This document shows positions 45,340 through 57,599 of a stretch of DNA of 64,000 bases, piece by piece. A program made the translations under genes and the position numbers. Origin of the DNA: Lolium rigidum (taxonomy: Eukaryota; Streptophyta; Magnoliopsida; Poales; Poaceae); assembly GCF_022539505.1 (NCBI RefSeq), contig NC_061514.1, positions 245,818,124 through 245,882,123 of the forward strand, in the 5' to 3' direction. Numbering within the stretch: the first letter of the stretch is position 1; each line of letters starts with the position of its first letter. The notes beneath the pieces were generated by a model, which saw only the letters and a program-made list of their open reading frames with translations, made no database searches and had not been told where the DNA came from.

Positions 45340-46460
45340 ACTAATGTGTGGTTTTTGTAACTAATGACAATCACTATTAACTAATGTTTTCATTAAATTT
45401 ATATGAAGAAATATTTCATTGGCAATTCTTGTAGTCCATGTGTTGGATTCAAGTGTGGATGCCATGAACATAAAGATATACCTTGGGTATTGGCATCAAG
45501 ATCATCGATTTGAAGAGAAGAATATAACATGATCAAGAAAAATAAATGAAAATAGAGTTCTTGTGTGGAACTCAAGTTTGCTAGCCATACTCTAGCTTAT
45601 GTGTTAAGCAATGGATGATCAAGATATTATGATAGAGCATGAAGAGATACAAGGTTGACCAAGACTAAGAGAGAAGATTTGATTCAGGTTGTTCAACACA
45701 TGAATCATAAAAAATGTACCAAATGGGATCATGGGATCTTGTGATATGCCAAGCCTTGTAAATTATGCTTTGTGAACTAACACATCATATATGTTTATTT
45801 GTGTTGTCTATGTGGGTTAGGTATCTTTCCATGGGCATGCATCGAAGTCAAGATCTCATATAGCCCATGGGAGGATGACATCAAGTGGTGATGGTCATCA
45901 AAGTTGAGAAGAGCAAGTTCAAGATTAAGCATCTCGAGAAGATCACATGCTTAAAGCTTGTCGTCCATTTGATGATATTGGATATGTGAAGATATATCCT
46001 AATGAAGGAATTCCATAGTGGTGTATGGGGAAGGAGGGCCAGTGCCTCTATATAAGGAGAGGGTAGCTTCCAAGAAAGAGAGAGGATCGAAGAATCGAAG
46101 GACATAGAAGAGAAGAGAAGAGAAGGAGAGAAGAGAGAGAAAGAGGATATTCGAGAAATATACCATCATCTTCCACCTAGAGTAGATCAAATCTAGATCT
46201 GGGAAGAGCTTCAAGCCACCACCATGTAAACATCATACTCTCTCCTAGAGACATCAATACCACTCCAATGTAAGAAGTAGTGATTTTACCTCACCACGAG
46301 GGCCCTAAACCTAGGTAACACCATGTCACCTCTCTGTCGTGCTACCGTTGCTTCTCTCCATCGTCGACATGGCTTGCTGCTAGCCCCTAGCAGTTCGATA
46401 ACCACATGGGTCTTGCCGAGGTACCCGTATTCCTTTGCGATGCCAAAATCCTCGACACCG
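45340..46460 (+). mobile_element. S2: LTR-like insertion (Tat-like LTR), boundaries approximate
   Basis: Starts near TGTGTGGAACTAATG. It has CTCTATATAAGGAGAGGG (about 46047), a purine-rich leader, then TTTTACCTCACCACGAGGGCCC and CTTGCCGAGGTACCC. The last two match the 3' half of the E1 LTRs (TTTTACCTCATCAAGGGCCC, TTGCCGAGG). It ends near ATCCTCGACA. No internal coding region was seen, so it is a solo or truncated LTR. Confidence 0.55.
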
Positions 46461-47710
46461 GACCCACCACCGAAAACCAGTCGAAAGGAGCTATTGCATC
46501 CCCTTTTGGATAAGGGTCGTAGCTAGTGGGTTATTTCGCCATAAGCGTCGGTGCTGCCCAGCATGCCGGAACGAATCAGGGCATGAGAGTCGGCCCGCCG
46601 GTTGTGTCGCCAGTTTGGTTGCATGGGCTACCCAGCACTTCAGCCTGCCATTTCAGCGGCAATACCAGCCCGCCGGTCTAGGAACCGGTTGGTCCGACGA
46701 GAGCTCTAGCGCTACCAGGTTGACTCGAAGGAATCCCCAAATGGTTAGTTTTCTCCCTTGGACTATAAATAGTCTTTCTTTCTCCTTGAGGAGGTAAGGT
46801 CAACATTCCATTTGCTCTCTCTCTATTGCATTGTTGAACTTCAAAAGCTTTCTTTCTCTCCATTCCCTCCTATAATTGTTGCATATTCTTGAGGGATTTG
46901 AAAGAGGAGACCTAGAATTACAATCTCCGCCAATCAATTCCTCCTCTAAGTGAGGGGAACTCTTGGGATCTAGATCTTGGAGTCATTTGTTGATTTCCTC
47001 CATTGCTCTCCCTCTCTAGTTCCTCCATAGAATTTATTGCTTTCGTGGTATTGAACTGTGGAGGATTTCAACACCCTTGGTGTTCTTACTTTTGCATCCT
47101 CGCGTACGTGTTGAGCTCTCCATTACGATTTGTTCGAGTGAGAGACCGCGAACTTGTTACTCTTCGAGAGTGACCTCCTAGTTGGCTTGGCAGTTGGTGC
47201 TTCGGTGATCTGTTCGTAGAAGATTGTGAAGAGGCCCGGTCTTTTCCTTCATGGATCTTGTGAATGGTTGTGGAGCTTGCCATCTTCAGAGTGGAGGAAA
47301 ATCTAGCCATAAGGAAAGGGCCGTTGTCCTTTGTGGTATTGGCTTGGAGAAAAAGGTGAGCTTTTGCGGCGTTCGGGAGACGTCCGTGGTTGCCCACATC
47401 TCTCCAACGTGACGTACCTAACTTCGTGTGAGGAAACAATGGAATAGATCTTAGTCTCCGTGTGTCTCGATTATCTCTATACCCGAGTCTACTTTCCTTG
47501 TCATAGCCATTGAGCTTAAAGTACCCATATCTTGCTTATCACTTGTTGTCCATATATCTTGTGCCTATCTTTCTTAGCTTGAGTTGTTTTTGTTGAACTT
47601 AGTTGAGCCTAGATTATTTAGGTTTTGTGTTTGTAAAATAGATGTTAGTTTAATTCCGCTTCTTTACTAGCAAAATTCGCAATAGTTTTAAAAATGCCTC
47701 CAAATCTCAT
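46461..47710. other. Unassigned repeat-like DNA with a TATA box
   Basis: No coding sequence supported. GGACTATAAATAGTC near 46761 followed by a pyrimidine-rich leader looks like an LTR promoter, and 47040-47400 reads like a retrotransposon leader. Termini not identified. Confidence 0.35.
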
Positions 47711-47810
47711 CCTTTCAGCGATGGTGGCATCTCCTGGCGCGGGTCATCCCGCCGGATCCCCTCCAGAACGGCTGCAAGCGTGCGACCGGGGACGCCCCAC
47801 AACAAGTAGC
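47711..47810 (-). pseudogene. Middle fragment of the H protein, cut by element C
   Basis: The minus-strand reading WGVPGRTLAAVLEGIRRDDP continues the H gene across the C insertion. A stop follows after SLKG. Confidence 0.45.
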
Positions 47811-49417
47811 TGCTTGTGACGGTAAAGCACACGTCCGTTGGGAACCCCAAGAGGAAGGTATGATGCGTACAACAGCGAGTTTTCCCTCAGTAAGAAACCA
47901 AGGTTATCGAACCAGTAGGAGATGAAGGCCACGTGAAGGTTGTTGGTGAAGGAGTGTAGTGCGGCGCAACACCAGGGATTCCGGCGCCAACGTGGAACTC
48001 GCACAACACAATCAAAATACTTTGCCCCAACTTAACGAGTGAGGTTGTCAATCTCACCGGCTTGCTCGAAAACAAAGGATTAAACGTATGGTGTGGAAAA
48101 GGATGTTTGCTTGCGAGAAAACAACGAGAGAACAATGATTGCGAGTAGGTTGTATTTCAGATGTAAAAGAATGGACCGGGGTCCACAGTTCACTAGTGGT
48201 GTCTCTCCAATAAGATAAATAACATGTTGGGTGAACAAATTACAGTTGGGCAATTGACAAATAGAGAGGGCATAACAATGCACATACATATCATGATGAC
48301 TACTATGAGATTTATTTAGGGAATTACGACAAAGAACATAGACCGCCATCCAGCATGCATTTATGCCTAAAAAGTCCACCTTCGGGTTAGCATCCGCACC
48401 CCTTCCAGTATTAAGTTGCAAACAACGGACAATTGCATTAAGTACTGTGCGTAATGTAAACAATACAAATATCCTTAGACAAAGCATTGATGTTTTATCC
48501 CTAGTGGCAACAGCACATCCACAACCTTAGGGGTTGCTGTGACTCCCCCTGATTCAATGGAGACATGAACGCACTATCTAGCATAAATACCCCGTCTTGG
48601 AGTTACAAGTATCAACTTGGCCAGAGCCTCTACTAGCAACGGAGAGCATGCAAGATCATAAACAACACATATATGATAGATCAATAATCAACTTGATATA
48701 GTATTCCATATTCATCGGATCCCAACAAACACAACATGTAGCATTACAATAAGATGATCTTGATCATGATAGGCAGCTCTCAAGATCTAAACATGATGGC
48801 ATAATAGGAGAAGACAACCATCTAGCTACTGCTATGGACCCATAGTCCAAGGATGAACTACTCACGCATCAGTCCGGAGGCAGAGGCATGGTGATGTAGA
48901 GCCCTCCGGTGATGATTCCCCTCTCCGGCAGGGTGCCGGCGGTGATCTTCAGAACCCCCGAGATGGGGTTGACGGCGGCGGCGTCTCTGGAACTTTTCTC
49001 GTATTTTGGCTCTCGGTACTAGGGTTTTCCGATACGAAGGAATAAATAGGCGAAGGGGCAGCGTCGGGGGAGTCCCGAGGTGGGCTCCCCACACCTGGGC
49101 GCGGCAGGAGGTGGGGCCGCGCCGCCCTATGGGGTGGCCCCCCTGCTGGCCGTCCTCGACTCTTCTTCGGACTTCTGGAACACTCCGTGGAAAATAGGGC
49201 CGTAGGCTTTTGTTTCGTCCAATTCCGAGAATATTTCCTGTGTAGAATTTCTGAAACCAAAAACAGCAGAAAACAGGAACTGGCACTTCGGCATCTTGTT
49301 AATAGGTTAGTCCCGGAAAATGCATAAAAATGATATAAAGCATGAGTAAAACATGTAGGTATTGTCATAAAACTAGCATGGAACATAAGAAATTATAGAT
49401 ACGTTGGAGACGTATCA
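47811..49417 (-). repeat. 3' LTR of element C
   Basis: On the minus strand it starts TGATACGTCTCCAACGTATC and ends ACCGTCACAAGCA. Next to it (49418 on) lies the inverted AAGCTTGGGGATGC motif. Confidence 0.88.
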
Positions 49418-51940
49418 AGCATCCCCAAGCTTAGTTCCTACTCTCCCTCGAGTAGGTAAACGATAAAAAGAATAATTTCTGAAGTGGCATGCTACCAACA
49501 TATTCTTGATCAATACTATTGTAAAGCATATGAGATGAATGAAGTGACTCAAATCAATGGTCTATAGTTTACTAACAAATAGATAATGACTAAACAACTG
49601 AATCATATAGCAAAGACTTTTCATGAATAGTACTTTCAAGACAAGCATCAAAAAGTCTTGCATAAGAGTTAACTCATAAAGCAATAGATTCTTAATAGAA
49701 GGTTTTGAAGCAACACAAAGGAAGATTTAAGTTTCAGCAATTTCTTTCAACTTTCAACATGTATATCGCATGGATAATTGTCAACACAAAGTAATATGAT
49801 GAGTGCAAATAAGCAAGCATGTAAGAATCAATGCACGCAGTTGACACAAGTGTTTGCTTCTAAGATAGAAAGAAGTAGGTAAACTGACTCAACATAAAGT
49901 AAAAGAAAGGCCCTTCACAGAGGGAAGCAGGGATTAAATCATGTGCTAGAGCTTTTCAAGTTTTGAAATCATATAGAGAGCATAAAAGTAAAGTTTGAGA
50001 GGTGTTTGTTGTTGTTAACGAATGGTAGTGGGCACTCTAACGCCCTTGTCAAACAGACTTTCAAAGAGTGGCTCCCATGAAGGACGTTATCTCTACCAGC
50101 AAGGTAGATCATCCCTCTTCTCTTTTGTTTACACATGTACTTTAGTTTTATTTATGGATGACACTCCTCCCAACCTTTTGCTTTCACAAGCCATGGCTAA
50201 CCGAATCCTCGGGTGCCTTCCAACATTTCACATACCATGGAGGAGTGTTTATTTGCAAAATTAAGTTGCTTACTGTTAAATCAGGGCAAAATATGTGAAG
50301 AGAATTATTAATGAAAGTTAATTAATTGGGGCTGGGAACCCCATTGCCAGCTCTTTTTGCAAAATTATTGGATAAGCGGATGTGCCACTAGTCCATTGGT
50401 GAAAGTCTACACAACAAGATTGAAAGATAAAACACCACATACTTCCTCATGAGCTATAAAACATTGACACAAATAAGAAGTAATAAAGTTTTGAATTGTT
50501 TAAAGGTAGCACATGAAGTATTTACTTGGAATGGCAGAAAAATACCACATAGTAGGTAGTTATGGTGGACACAAATGGCATAGGTTTTGGCTCAAGGTTT
50601 TGGATGCACGAGAAGCATTCCCTCTCGGTACAAGGCTTTGGCTAGCAAGGTTGTGCTGAAGCAAACACAAGTATGAACCGGTACGACCAAAATTACATAA
50701 GAACATATTGCAAGCATTATAAGACTCTACACTGTCTTCCTTGTTGCTCAAACACTTTTACCAGAAAATATCTAGACCTTAGAGAGACCAATCATGCAAA
50801 CCAAATTTCAACAAGCTCTACGGTAGTTCTCCACAAATAGGTTTAAACTACATGATGCAAGAGCTTAAACATGATCTACTTGAGAGCTCAAAACAATTGC
50901 CAAGTATCAAATTATTCAAGACAATATACCAACTACCACATGAAGCATTTTCTGTTTCCAACCAAATAGCAATAAGTGCAGCGGCTTTCAGCTTTTGCCA
51001 GAAACATTAAAAGTAAAACGAAGAACACCAGTGTTCAAATGAAAAGGCGGAGCGTGTCTCTCTCCCATACAAGGATGTTAGGATCCGATTTATTCAGAGA
51101 ATGAAAATAACAAAACGAAAATAAAAGCACACAGACGCTCCAAGTAAAGCACATAAGATGTGACGGAATTAAAATATAGTTTCACTAGAGGTGACCTGAT
51201 AAGTTGTTGATGAAGAAGGGGATGCCTTGGGCATCCCTAAGCTTAGATGCTTGAGTCTTCTTGAAATATGCAGGGATGAACCACGGGGGCATCCCCAAGC
51301 TTAGACTTTTCACTCTTCTTGATCATATTATATCATCCTCCTCTCTTGATCCTTGAAAACTTCCTTCACACCAAACTTAAAGCAATCTCATTAGAGGGTT
51401 AGTGCATAATCAAAAATTCACATGTTCAGTAAGGACACAATCATTCCCAACACTTGTGGACATTACCCAAGGTTACTGAAACTTAATGGAGCAAAGAAAC
51501 CCGCTCAAACACAGTAAAAGAGGCAATGCGAAATAAAAGGCAGAATCTGTCAAAACAGAACAGTCCGTAAAGATGAATTTTGCCGAGGCACTTAACATGC
51601 TCAGATGGAAAAGCTCAGATTGAATGAAAGTTGCGTACATATCTGAGGATTACTCATGAATTTTTTTCAAGATTTTACGATTTTTCTACAGAGAGAACAG
51701 CTCAAATTAGTGACAGCTAAAAATCTGTTCCTGCGTAGAAATCCAAATCTAGTATCAACTTTCTATCAAAGACTTTACTTGGCACAACAATACAATAAAA
51801 TAAAGATACAAAGGTATTGCTACAGTAGTAACAAGCACCTTGACTCAAATATAAAAGAAAAATTGCAGAAATAAAATAATGGGTTGTCTCCCATAAGCGC
51901 TTTTCTTTAACGCCTTTCAGCTAGGCGCAGAAAGTGAAAA
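49418..51940 (-). other. Noncoding 3' region of element C
   Basis: Homologous (inverted) to 4970-7560 and 23112-25730. No coding sequence supported. Includes the hairpin 51218-51238 and two internal AAGCTTGGGGATGC-type motifs near 51237 and 51291. Confidence 0.75.
51218..51238 (-). repeat. Conserved hairpin in element C
   Basis: Plus-strand GGGGATGCC-TTG-GGCATCCCT. The stem is kept and the loop complements the CAA of A and B, as expected for the opposite strand. Confidence 0.75.
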
Positions 51941-53269
51941 TCAAGTAACATCAAGAGAAGAAGCATCAACATCATAATTTGTTCTAATAATAGAATCAAA
52001 AGGCATCTTCATTATCTTTCTAGGGAAGTGTTCCATACCTTTCTTAAGAGGGAACTGATATTTAATATTTCCTTCTTTCATATCAATAATAGCACCGGTT
52101 CGAAGAAAGGGTCTTCCCAAAACAATAGGACAAGATGCATTGCATTCAATATCCAAAACAACAAAATCAACGGGGACAAGGTTATTGTTAACCGTAATGT
52201 GGACATTGTCAATTCTCCCCAAAGGTTTCTTTATAGAATTATCAGCAAGATTAACATCCAAATAACAATATTCCAAAGGTGGCAAGTCAAGCATATCATA
52301 AAGTTTCTTAGGCATAACAGAAATACTTGCACCAAGATCACATAAAGCATTACAATCAAAATCATTGACCTTCATTTTAATGATGGGCTCCCAACCATGT
52401 TCCAACTTCCTAGGGATAGAACCTTCAAGTTTTAATTCCTCTTCTCTAGCTTTAATGAGAGCATTTCTAATATGTTTTGTAAAGGCCAAGTTTATAGCAC
52501 TAGCATTAGGACTTCTAGCAAGTTTTTGCAAGAACTTAATAACTTCAGAAATATGACAATTATCAAAATCAAAACCATTATGATCTAAAGCAATGGGACC
52601 ATTGTCCCCAACACTTTGAAAAATTTCAGCACTTTTATCACAAACAGTTTCAGCAGTTTCGGGCAATTTTGCACGCTTTGTAGTAGAAGTAGAAACATTG
52701 CCAACACCAATTATTTTACCATTGATAGTAGGAGGTTTAGCAACATGTGAAGCATCAACATTACTAGTGGTGGTAATAGTCCAAACTTTAGCTATATTAT
52801 TCTCTTTAGCAAGTTTTTCTTCTCTTTCCCACCTAGCATGCAATTCTGCCATCATTCTAATATTGTTATTAATTCGAACTTGGATAGCGTTTGCTGTAGC
52901 AAGAATTTTGTTATCATTATCCTCAGGTTTAGCAGCCATTTTATTAATTGAAGAAGCTTGTGACTCAGACATGTATGAAATTCGGTTTTCAGCATTTGAA
53001 AGCTTAGTTTGCAAACCAGAAATTTCCATATTCAAATTCTCAAGTTGATTCCCTATATTTTTCAACAAGGCAGATTGTTCATTCATAGTTTTAATGAACA
53101 ATTGATTTTGCTCATATTGTGATTGCATAAAGCTCTTAGTAGCTCTTTCAATTTCCGAGCATCTTTTCCTCACTAGGCAAAACAGATCTACCATAAGAAT
53201 TACCATAAGAATTACCACTATTAGAAGGATATGGCCTATAGTTGTTACCAAAATTATTCCTATAAGCAT
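51941..53269 (-). pseudogene. Gag C-terminal part and protease of element C
   Basis: One long frame of over 400 codons: coiled-coil-like NLNMEISGLQTKLSNAENRI, the shared MAELHARWEREEKLAKEN, KFLQKLARSPNASAINLAFT, and the protease active site CDLGASISVMPKKLYDML. The downstream strands (VDFVVLDIECNASCPIVLGR) are in the same frame, unlike A. The first ~35 codons read in a foreign frame relative to gag, so a frameshift lies near 53150-53270. The protease domain itself looks intact. Confidence 0.82.
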
Positions 53270-54117
53270 TGTTGTTGAAATTATTATTTTTAATGAAGTT
53301 CACATCAACATGCTCTTCTTGAGCAACCAATGAAGCTAAAGGAACATTATTAGGATCAACATGAGATTTACCATTAACAAGCATAGACATAATAACATCA
53401 ATCTTATCACTCAAGGAGGAGGTTTCTTCAACGGAATTTACCTTCTTACCTTGAGGAGTCCTTTCGAGTGTGCCATTCGGAGTAGTTGATCATCATATCA
53501 TCAAGAAGCTTTGTTGCGAGCACCCAAGTGATGGACATAAAAGTACCTCCAGCAGCTGAATCCAATAGGTTCCTTGAAGAAAAATTTAATCCTGCATAAA
53601 AGGTTTGGATGATCATCCAAGTAGTTAGTCCATGGGTAGGGCAATTCTTTACCAAAGATTTCATTCTCTCCCATGCTTGGGCAACATGTTCATTATCCAA
53701 TTGCTTAAAATTCATAATGCTACTTCTCAAAGATATAATTTTAGCAGGAGGATAATATTTTCCAATGAAAGCATCTTTACATTTAGTCCATGAACTAATA
53801 CTATTTTTAGGCAAAGATAGCAACCAATCTTTAGCTCTTCCTCTCAAGGAGAAAGGAAACAATTTCAGTTTTATAATATCCCCATCTACATCCTTATACT
53901 TTTGCATTTCACAAAGTTCAACAAAATTATTAAGATGGGCAGCAGCATCATCAGTACTAACACCAGAAAATTGCTCTTTCATAACAAGATTTAGTAAAGC
54001 AGGTTTAATTTCATAAAATTCTGCTATAGAAGCAGGTGGAGCAATAGGAGTGCATATGAAATCATTATTATTTGTGCTAGTGAAGTCACACAACTTAGTA
54101 TTCTCAGGAGTATTCAT
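53148..54117 (-). pseudogene. gag of element C (Athila-like)
   Basis: Starts MNTPENTKLCDFTSTNNND (54117). The core is intact through NLVMKEQFSGVSTDDAAAHL, LRGRAKDWLLSLPKNSI, AFIGKYYPPAKI and FSSRNLLDSAAGG. The frame shifts near 53446-53460 (after YSEWHT), and the continuation 53414-53148 (SMLVNGKSHVDPNNVPLASL, Asn/Gly/Tyr-rich) is in another frame. Same family as 21019-21805, with a different set of lesions. Confidence 0.85.
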
Positions 54118-54295
54118 TTTAGCAATAAAGAAAATAAATAAAGCAAACCGAATTAAATAAAGTAAAACAAGTAACTATTTTTTTGTGTTTTTTGGTATAA
54201 AGAAAGCAAACAAGACAGAAAATAAAATAAAGCAAGACAATAAACAAAGTAAAGAGATTGGGTGTCAGAGACTCCCCTTGCAGCGTGTATTGATC

Positions 54296-54313
54296 TCCCC
54301 GGCAACGGCGCCA
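54296..54313 (-). promoter_or_regulatory. Primer-binding site of element C
   Basis: The minus-strand sequence TGGCGCCGTTGCCGGGGA is a full match to the tRNA-Asp complement. Confidence 0.9.
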
Positions 54314-54323
54314 GAAAATTAGC

Positions 54324-55922
54324 TGCTTGTGACGGTAAAGCACACGTCCGTTGGGAACCCCAAGAGGAAGGTATGATGCGTACAACAGCGAGTTTTCCCT
54401 CAGTAAGAAACCAAGGTTATCGAACCAGTAGGAGATGAAGGCCACGTGAAGGTTGTTGGTGAAGGAGTGTAGTGCGGCGCAACACCAGGGATTCCGGCGC
54501 CAATGTGGAACCTGCACAACACAATCAAAATACTTTGCCCCAACTTAAAAGTGAGGTTGTCAATCTCACCGGCTTGCTGAAAACAAAGGATTAAACGTAT
54601 GGTGTGGAAAAGGATGTTTGCTTGCAGAAAAAAACAGAGAACAATGATTGCAGTAGGTTGTATTTCAGATGTAAAAGAATGGACCGGGGTCCACAGTTCA
54701 CTAGTGGTGTCTCTACAATAATATAAATAACATGTTGGGTGAACAAATTACAGTTGGGCAATTGACAAATAGAGAGGGCATAACAATGCACATACATATC
54801 ATGATGACTACTATGAGATTTACTTAGGGCATTACGACAAAGAACATAGACCGCCATCCAGCATGCATCTATGCCTAAAAAGTCCACCTTCGGGTTAGCA
54901 TCCGCACCCCTTCCCGGTATTAAGTTGCAAACAACAGACAATTGCATTAAGTACGTGCGTAATGTAAACAATACAAATATCCTTAGACAAAGCATTGATG
55001 TTTTATCCCTAGTGGCAACGAGCACATCCACAACCTTAGGGGTTGTCTGTCACTTCCCGGATTCAATGGAGACATGAACCCACTATCTAGCATAAATACC
55101 CCCTCTTGGAGTTACAAGTATCAACTTAGCCGAGCCTCTACTAGCAACGGAGAGCATGCAAGATCATAAACAACACATATATGATAGATCAATAATCAAC
55201 TTGACATAGTATTCCATATTCATCGGATCCCAACAAACACAACATGTAGCATTACAATAAGATGATCTTGATCATGATAGGCAGCTCACAAGATCTAAAC
55301 ATGATGGCATAATAGGAGAAGACAACCATCTAGCTACTGCTATGGACCCATAGTCCACGGATGAACTACTCACGCATCAGTCCGGAGGCGGGCATGGTGA
55401 TGTAGAGCCCTCCGGTGATGATTCCCCGCTCCGGCAGGGTGCCGGAGGTGATCTTCAGAACCCCCCGAGATGGGGTTGACGGCGGCGGCGTCTCTGGAAC
55501 TTTTCTCGTATTTTGGCTCTCGGTACTAGGGTTTTCCGATACGAAGGAATAAATAGGCGAAGGGGCAGCGTCGGGGGAGTCCCGAGGTGGGCTCCCCACA
55601 CCCCGGCGCGGCAGGAGGTGGGGCCGCGCCGCCCTATGGGGTGCCCCCCTGCTGGCCTTCCTCGACTCTTCTTCGGACTTCTGGAACACTCCGTGGAAAA
55701 TAGGGCCGTGGGCTTTTGTTTCATCTAATTCCGAGAATATTTCCTGTGTAGAATTTCTGAAACCAAAAACAGCAGAAAACAGGAACTGGCGCTTCGGCAT
55801 CTTGTTAATAGGTTAGTCCCGGAAAATGCATAAAATGATATAAAGTATGAGTAAAATATGAAGGTATTGTCATAAAACTAGCATGGAACATAAGAAATTA
55901 TAGATACGTTGGAGACGTATCA
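54324..55922 (-). repeat. 5' LTR of element C
   Basis: Close match to 47811-49417 with scattered substitutions. Its outer end reads (plus) GGAGACGTATCA followed by GTGGT. Confidence 0.9.
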
Positions 55923-56303
55923 GTGGTGGACCTACGTGTTCTTCCAGTGGGATGGCTTTATCAGCCCGTCGAGCCGCGCTAGATCTTCATTCCAATGGGC
56001 GTTGAAGAAATTGGCCCACCTGTCATCATTTCTTGTGGACGACCACATCGGATCATCCTACTCATCCATCTGCATCCTCTGGCGCTGGTCGTCGATTTAT
56101 AGCCACTAGCGGCCGCTCCCCAACATGGGCACCGGTGGGATACCGACGTTGTTGGATGCCATCCTCTAGCCTCCCCTGCTAGGGAGGCGCTTATCCAGTG
56201 GCACTGGATAGCACGCCTCGTAGAGGGCCTAGGTCTCGAGGACGGTCAGGCTGCCGCCCCTGAATCTGTTGAAGGCAGCTCCTGTGGGATGATGGTACTC
56301 CAT
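55923..56303 (-). pseudogene. N-terminal fragment of the H protein
   Basis: Starts MEYHHPTGAAFNRFRGGSLT (ATG at 56303, minus strand). It has stops at several places, then reads WANFFNAHWNEDLARLDGLI before element C. The F-x-x-HW-x-x-D-L motif is shared by proteins of GGGCATCTCC-type Triticeae elements. Function unknown. Confidence 0.45.
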
Positions 56304-56696
56304 TGTTGCGAGGGTCTACAAGGTCTAGAGATTTTGCGGTGCAAGGTTTAGAGAGAGGAGAGGCGAAGATTTGAGCGAGAGGCCATGTAGAGCAGGGACA
56401 CCAACTAAAGCGCTAGAAGTAGGCGACGAGGAGGCGGCATGCATTAACATCGGCGCGCATGGTCACACAGCCATGTGCGACAAGACGTTTCCCTATGCGC
56501 TTTGGGAAACTGCATCTTGGCTGGAAAGTTGCGCGGCCATTTGAAAAACAATGCACCTTGATGAGAGGTAGGCGACGAGGTTTAAACCAACGTGGCCAAA
56601 CCCTGTGTCACTGACGTGCGTGGTGTTCTACTCCCCACGCCGCCCCCGGTTTTAGGGACCCATTTTTAGGGACCTATAGAGCGGGGATGCCCTTGG

Positions 56697-57110
56697 GGTA
56701 CATGACACAATATTGGGTTGTGTCAAACGGAAACGGCACTGCAGTATATATTTTACAATGTATAGTTTGATCTGTATATATGTTAATGTGTATGACCCGA
56801 TTTTGATGTTAACTAAATCATAGGGATTGTATTTTGGTGACACTGCATAAGAATTTGATAGGAAGATTAGTGCCAATAGAGTCAATCATGCTCCTTCCTT
56901 TCAAAGTAAGAACATATTTCATTTGTAGTTGATCAATTTAACTTTAGCTATCATGTGTTTTTATGTGTATATTCTAACTTCAAAGATATGTTTGTGGAGT
57001 TGCTTAATGAGCTGGACGAGATCCTTCTCATGTGGATTTTTTGAATGATGCAACATCCCTAAGGATTATAGTAAGTATACAATAAAATTGGTCTATTTTG
57101 GTTCAATTAT
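56697..57110. other. AT-rich spacer between H and the CACTA element
   Basis: No gene or repeat recognised. The last three bases, TAT (57108-57110), are the presumed CACTA target duplication. Confidence 0.4.
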
Positions 57111-57330
57111 CACTAGTAGAAAAAGGGGCTTCAGTCCCGGTCAGTTTGGGCCATCAGTCCCGGTTTTTGAACCGGGATCAAACAAGCGGGACTAAAGGGT
57201 CAACCCTTTAGTCCGGTTCAAATGGGCACCGGGACCAAAGGCCCCGCCACGTGGTGCGGCCAGGGCGCTCGTGGTGGAGGACCTTTGGTCCCGGTTCGTG
57301 ATACGGACCGGGACTGGAGGGTCTCTGCCG
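57111..57330 (+). repeat. CACTA terminal inverted repeat and subterminal repeats
   Basis: CACTA end, then at least six direct and inverted copies of CAGTCCCGGT/ACCGGGAC and CTTTAGTCC/GGACCAAAGG within 220 bp, as bound by CACTA subterminal proteins. CTCTGCCGCGGCAGA palindromes at about 57325 and 57390 follow. Confidence 0.8.
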
Positions 57331-57599
57331 CGGCAGAAAGAATGGCCATTTCTCTGTCGCGGCAGAGGTTGAGGGTGGAGCAGCGTTTCTCTGCCGCGGC
57401 AGAGTTTCAGGTTTTTATATTATTCATTCAATTCTGCAATGCATACATCATTCAAGAAACCACAAACGTCGTCATGTATATATAGACATCGTCATAAAAT
57501 ACAGTAGAAGTAATGCATGTTTACAATATATAAAGCCGGGACCAAAGGTATCATATCTATTCATATCCCTAACATATAAGTACGAAATCCCGATGGTAT

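Larger units (their letters stand above)
47811..55922 (-). mobile_element. Element C: nonautonomous gag-protease LTR retrotransposon (minus strand)
   Basis: LTRs 54324-55922 (5', 1599 bp) and 47811-49417 (3', 1607 bp). Perfect tRNA-Asp primer site. Gag and protease only, same plan as A. Flanks are CTTG..., left, and GTGGT, right. No exact target duplication could be fixed, and the LTR end (TGCTTGTGAC or TGTGAC on the plus strand) is uncertain by 4 bp. Inserted in H. Confidence 0.88.
45015..56696 (-). mobile_element. H: decayed DNA transposon (minus strand), split by LTR-like DNA and by element C
   Basis: The left end AGGGCCATCTCCAGTCC is matched by a right end that reads, inverted, AAGGGCATCCCCGC. 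Such GGGCATCTCC ends are common in Triticeae PIF/Harbinger-like elements. Three minus-strand coding fragments lie in gene order: 55923-56303 (N-terminal), about 47711-47810 (middle), 45224-45335 (C-terminal). No clear target duplication was found. The class is inferred. Confidence 0.5.
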
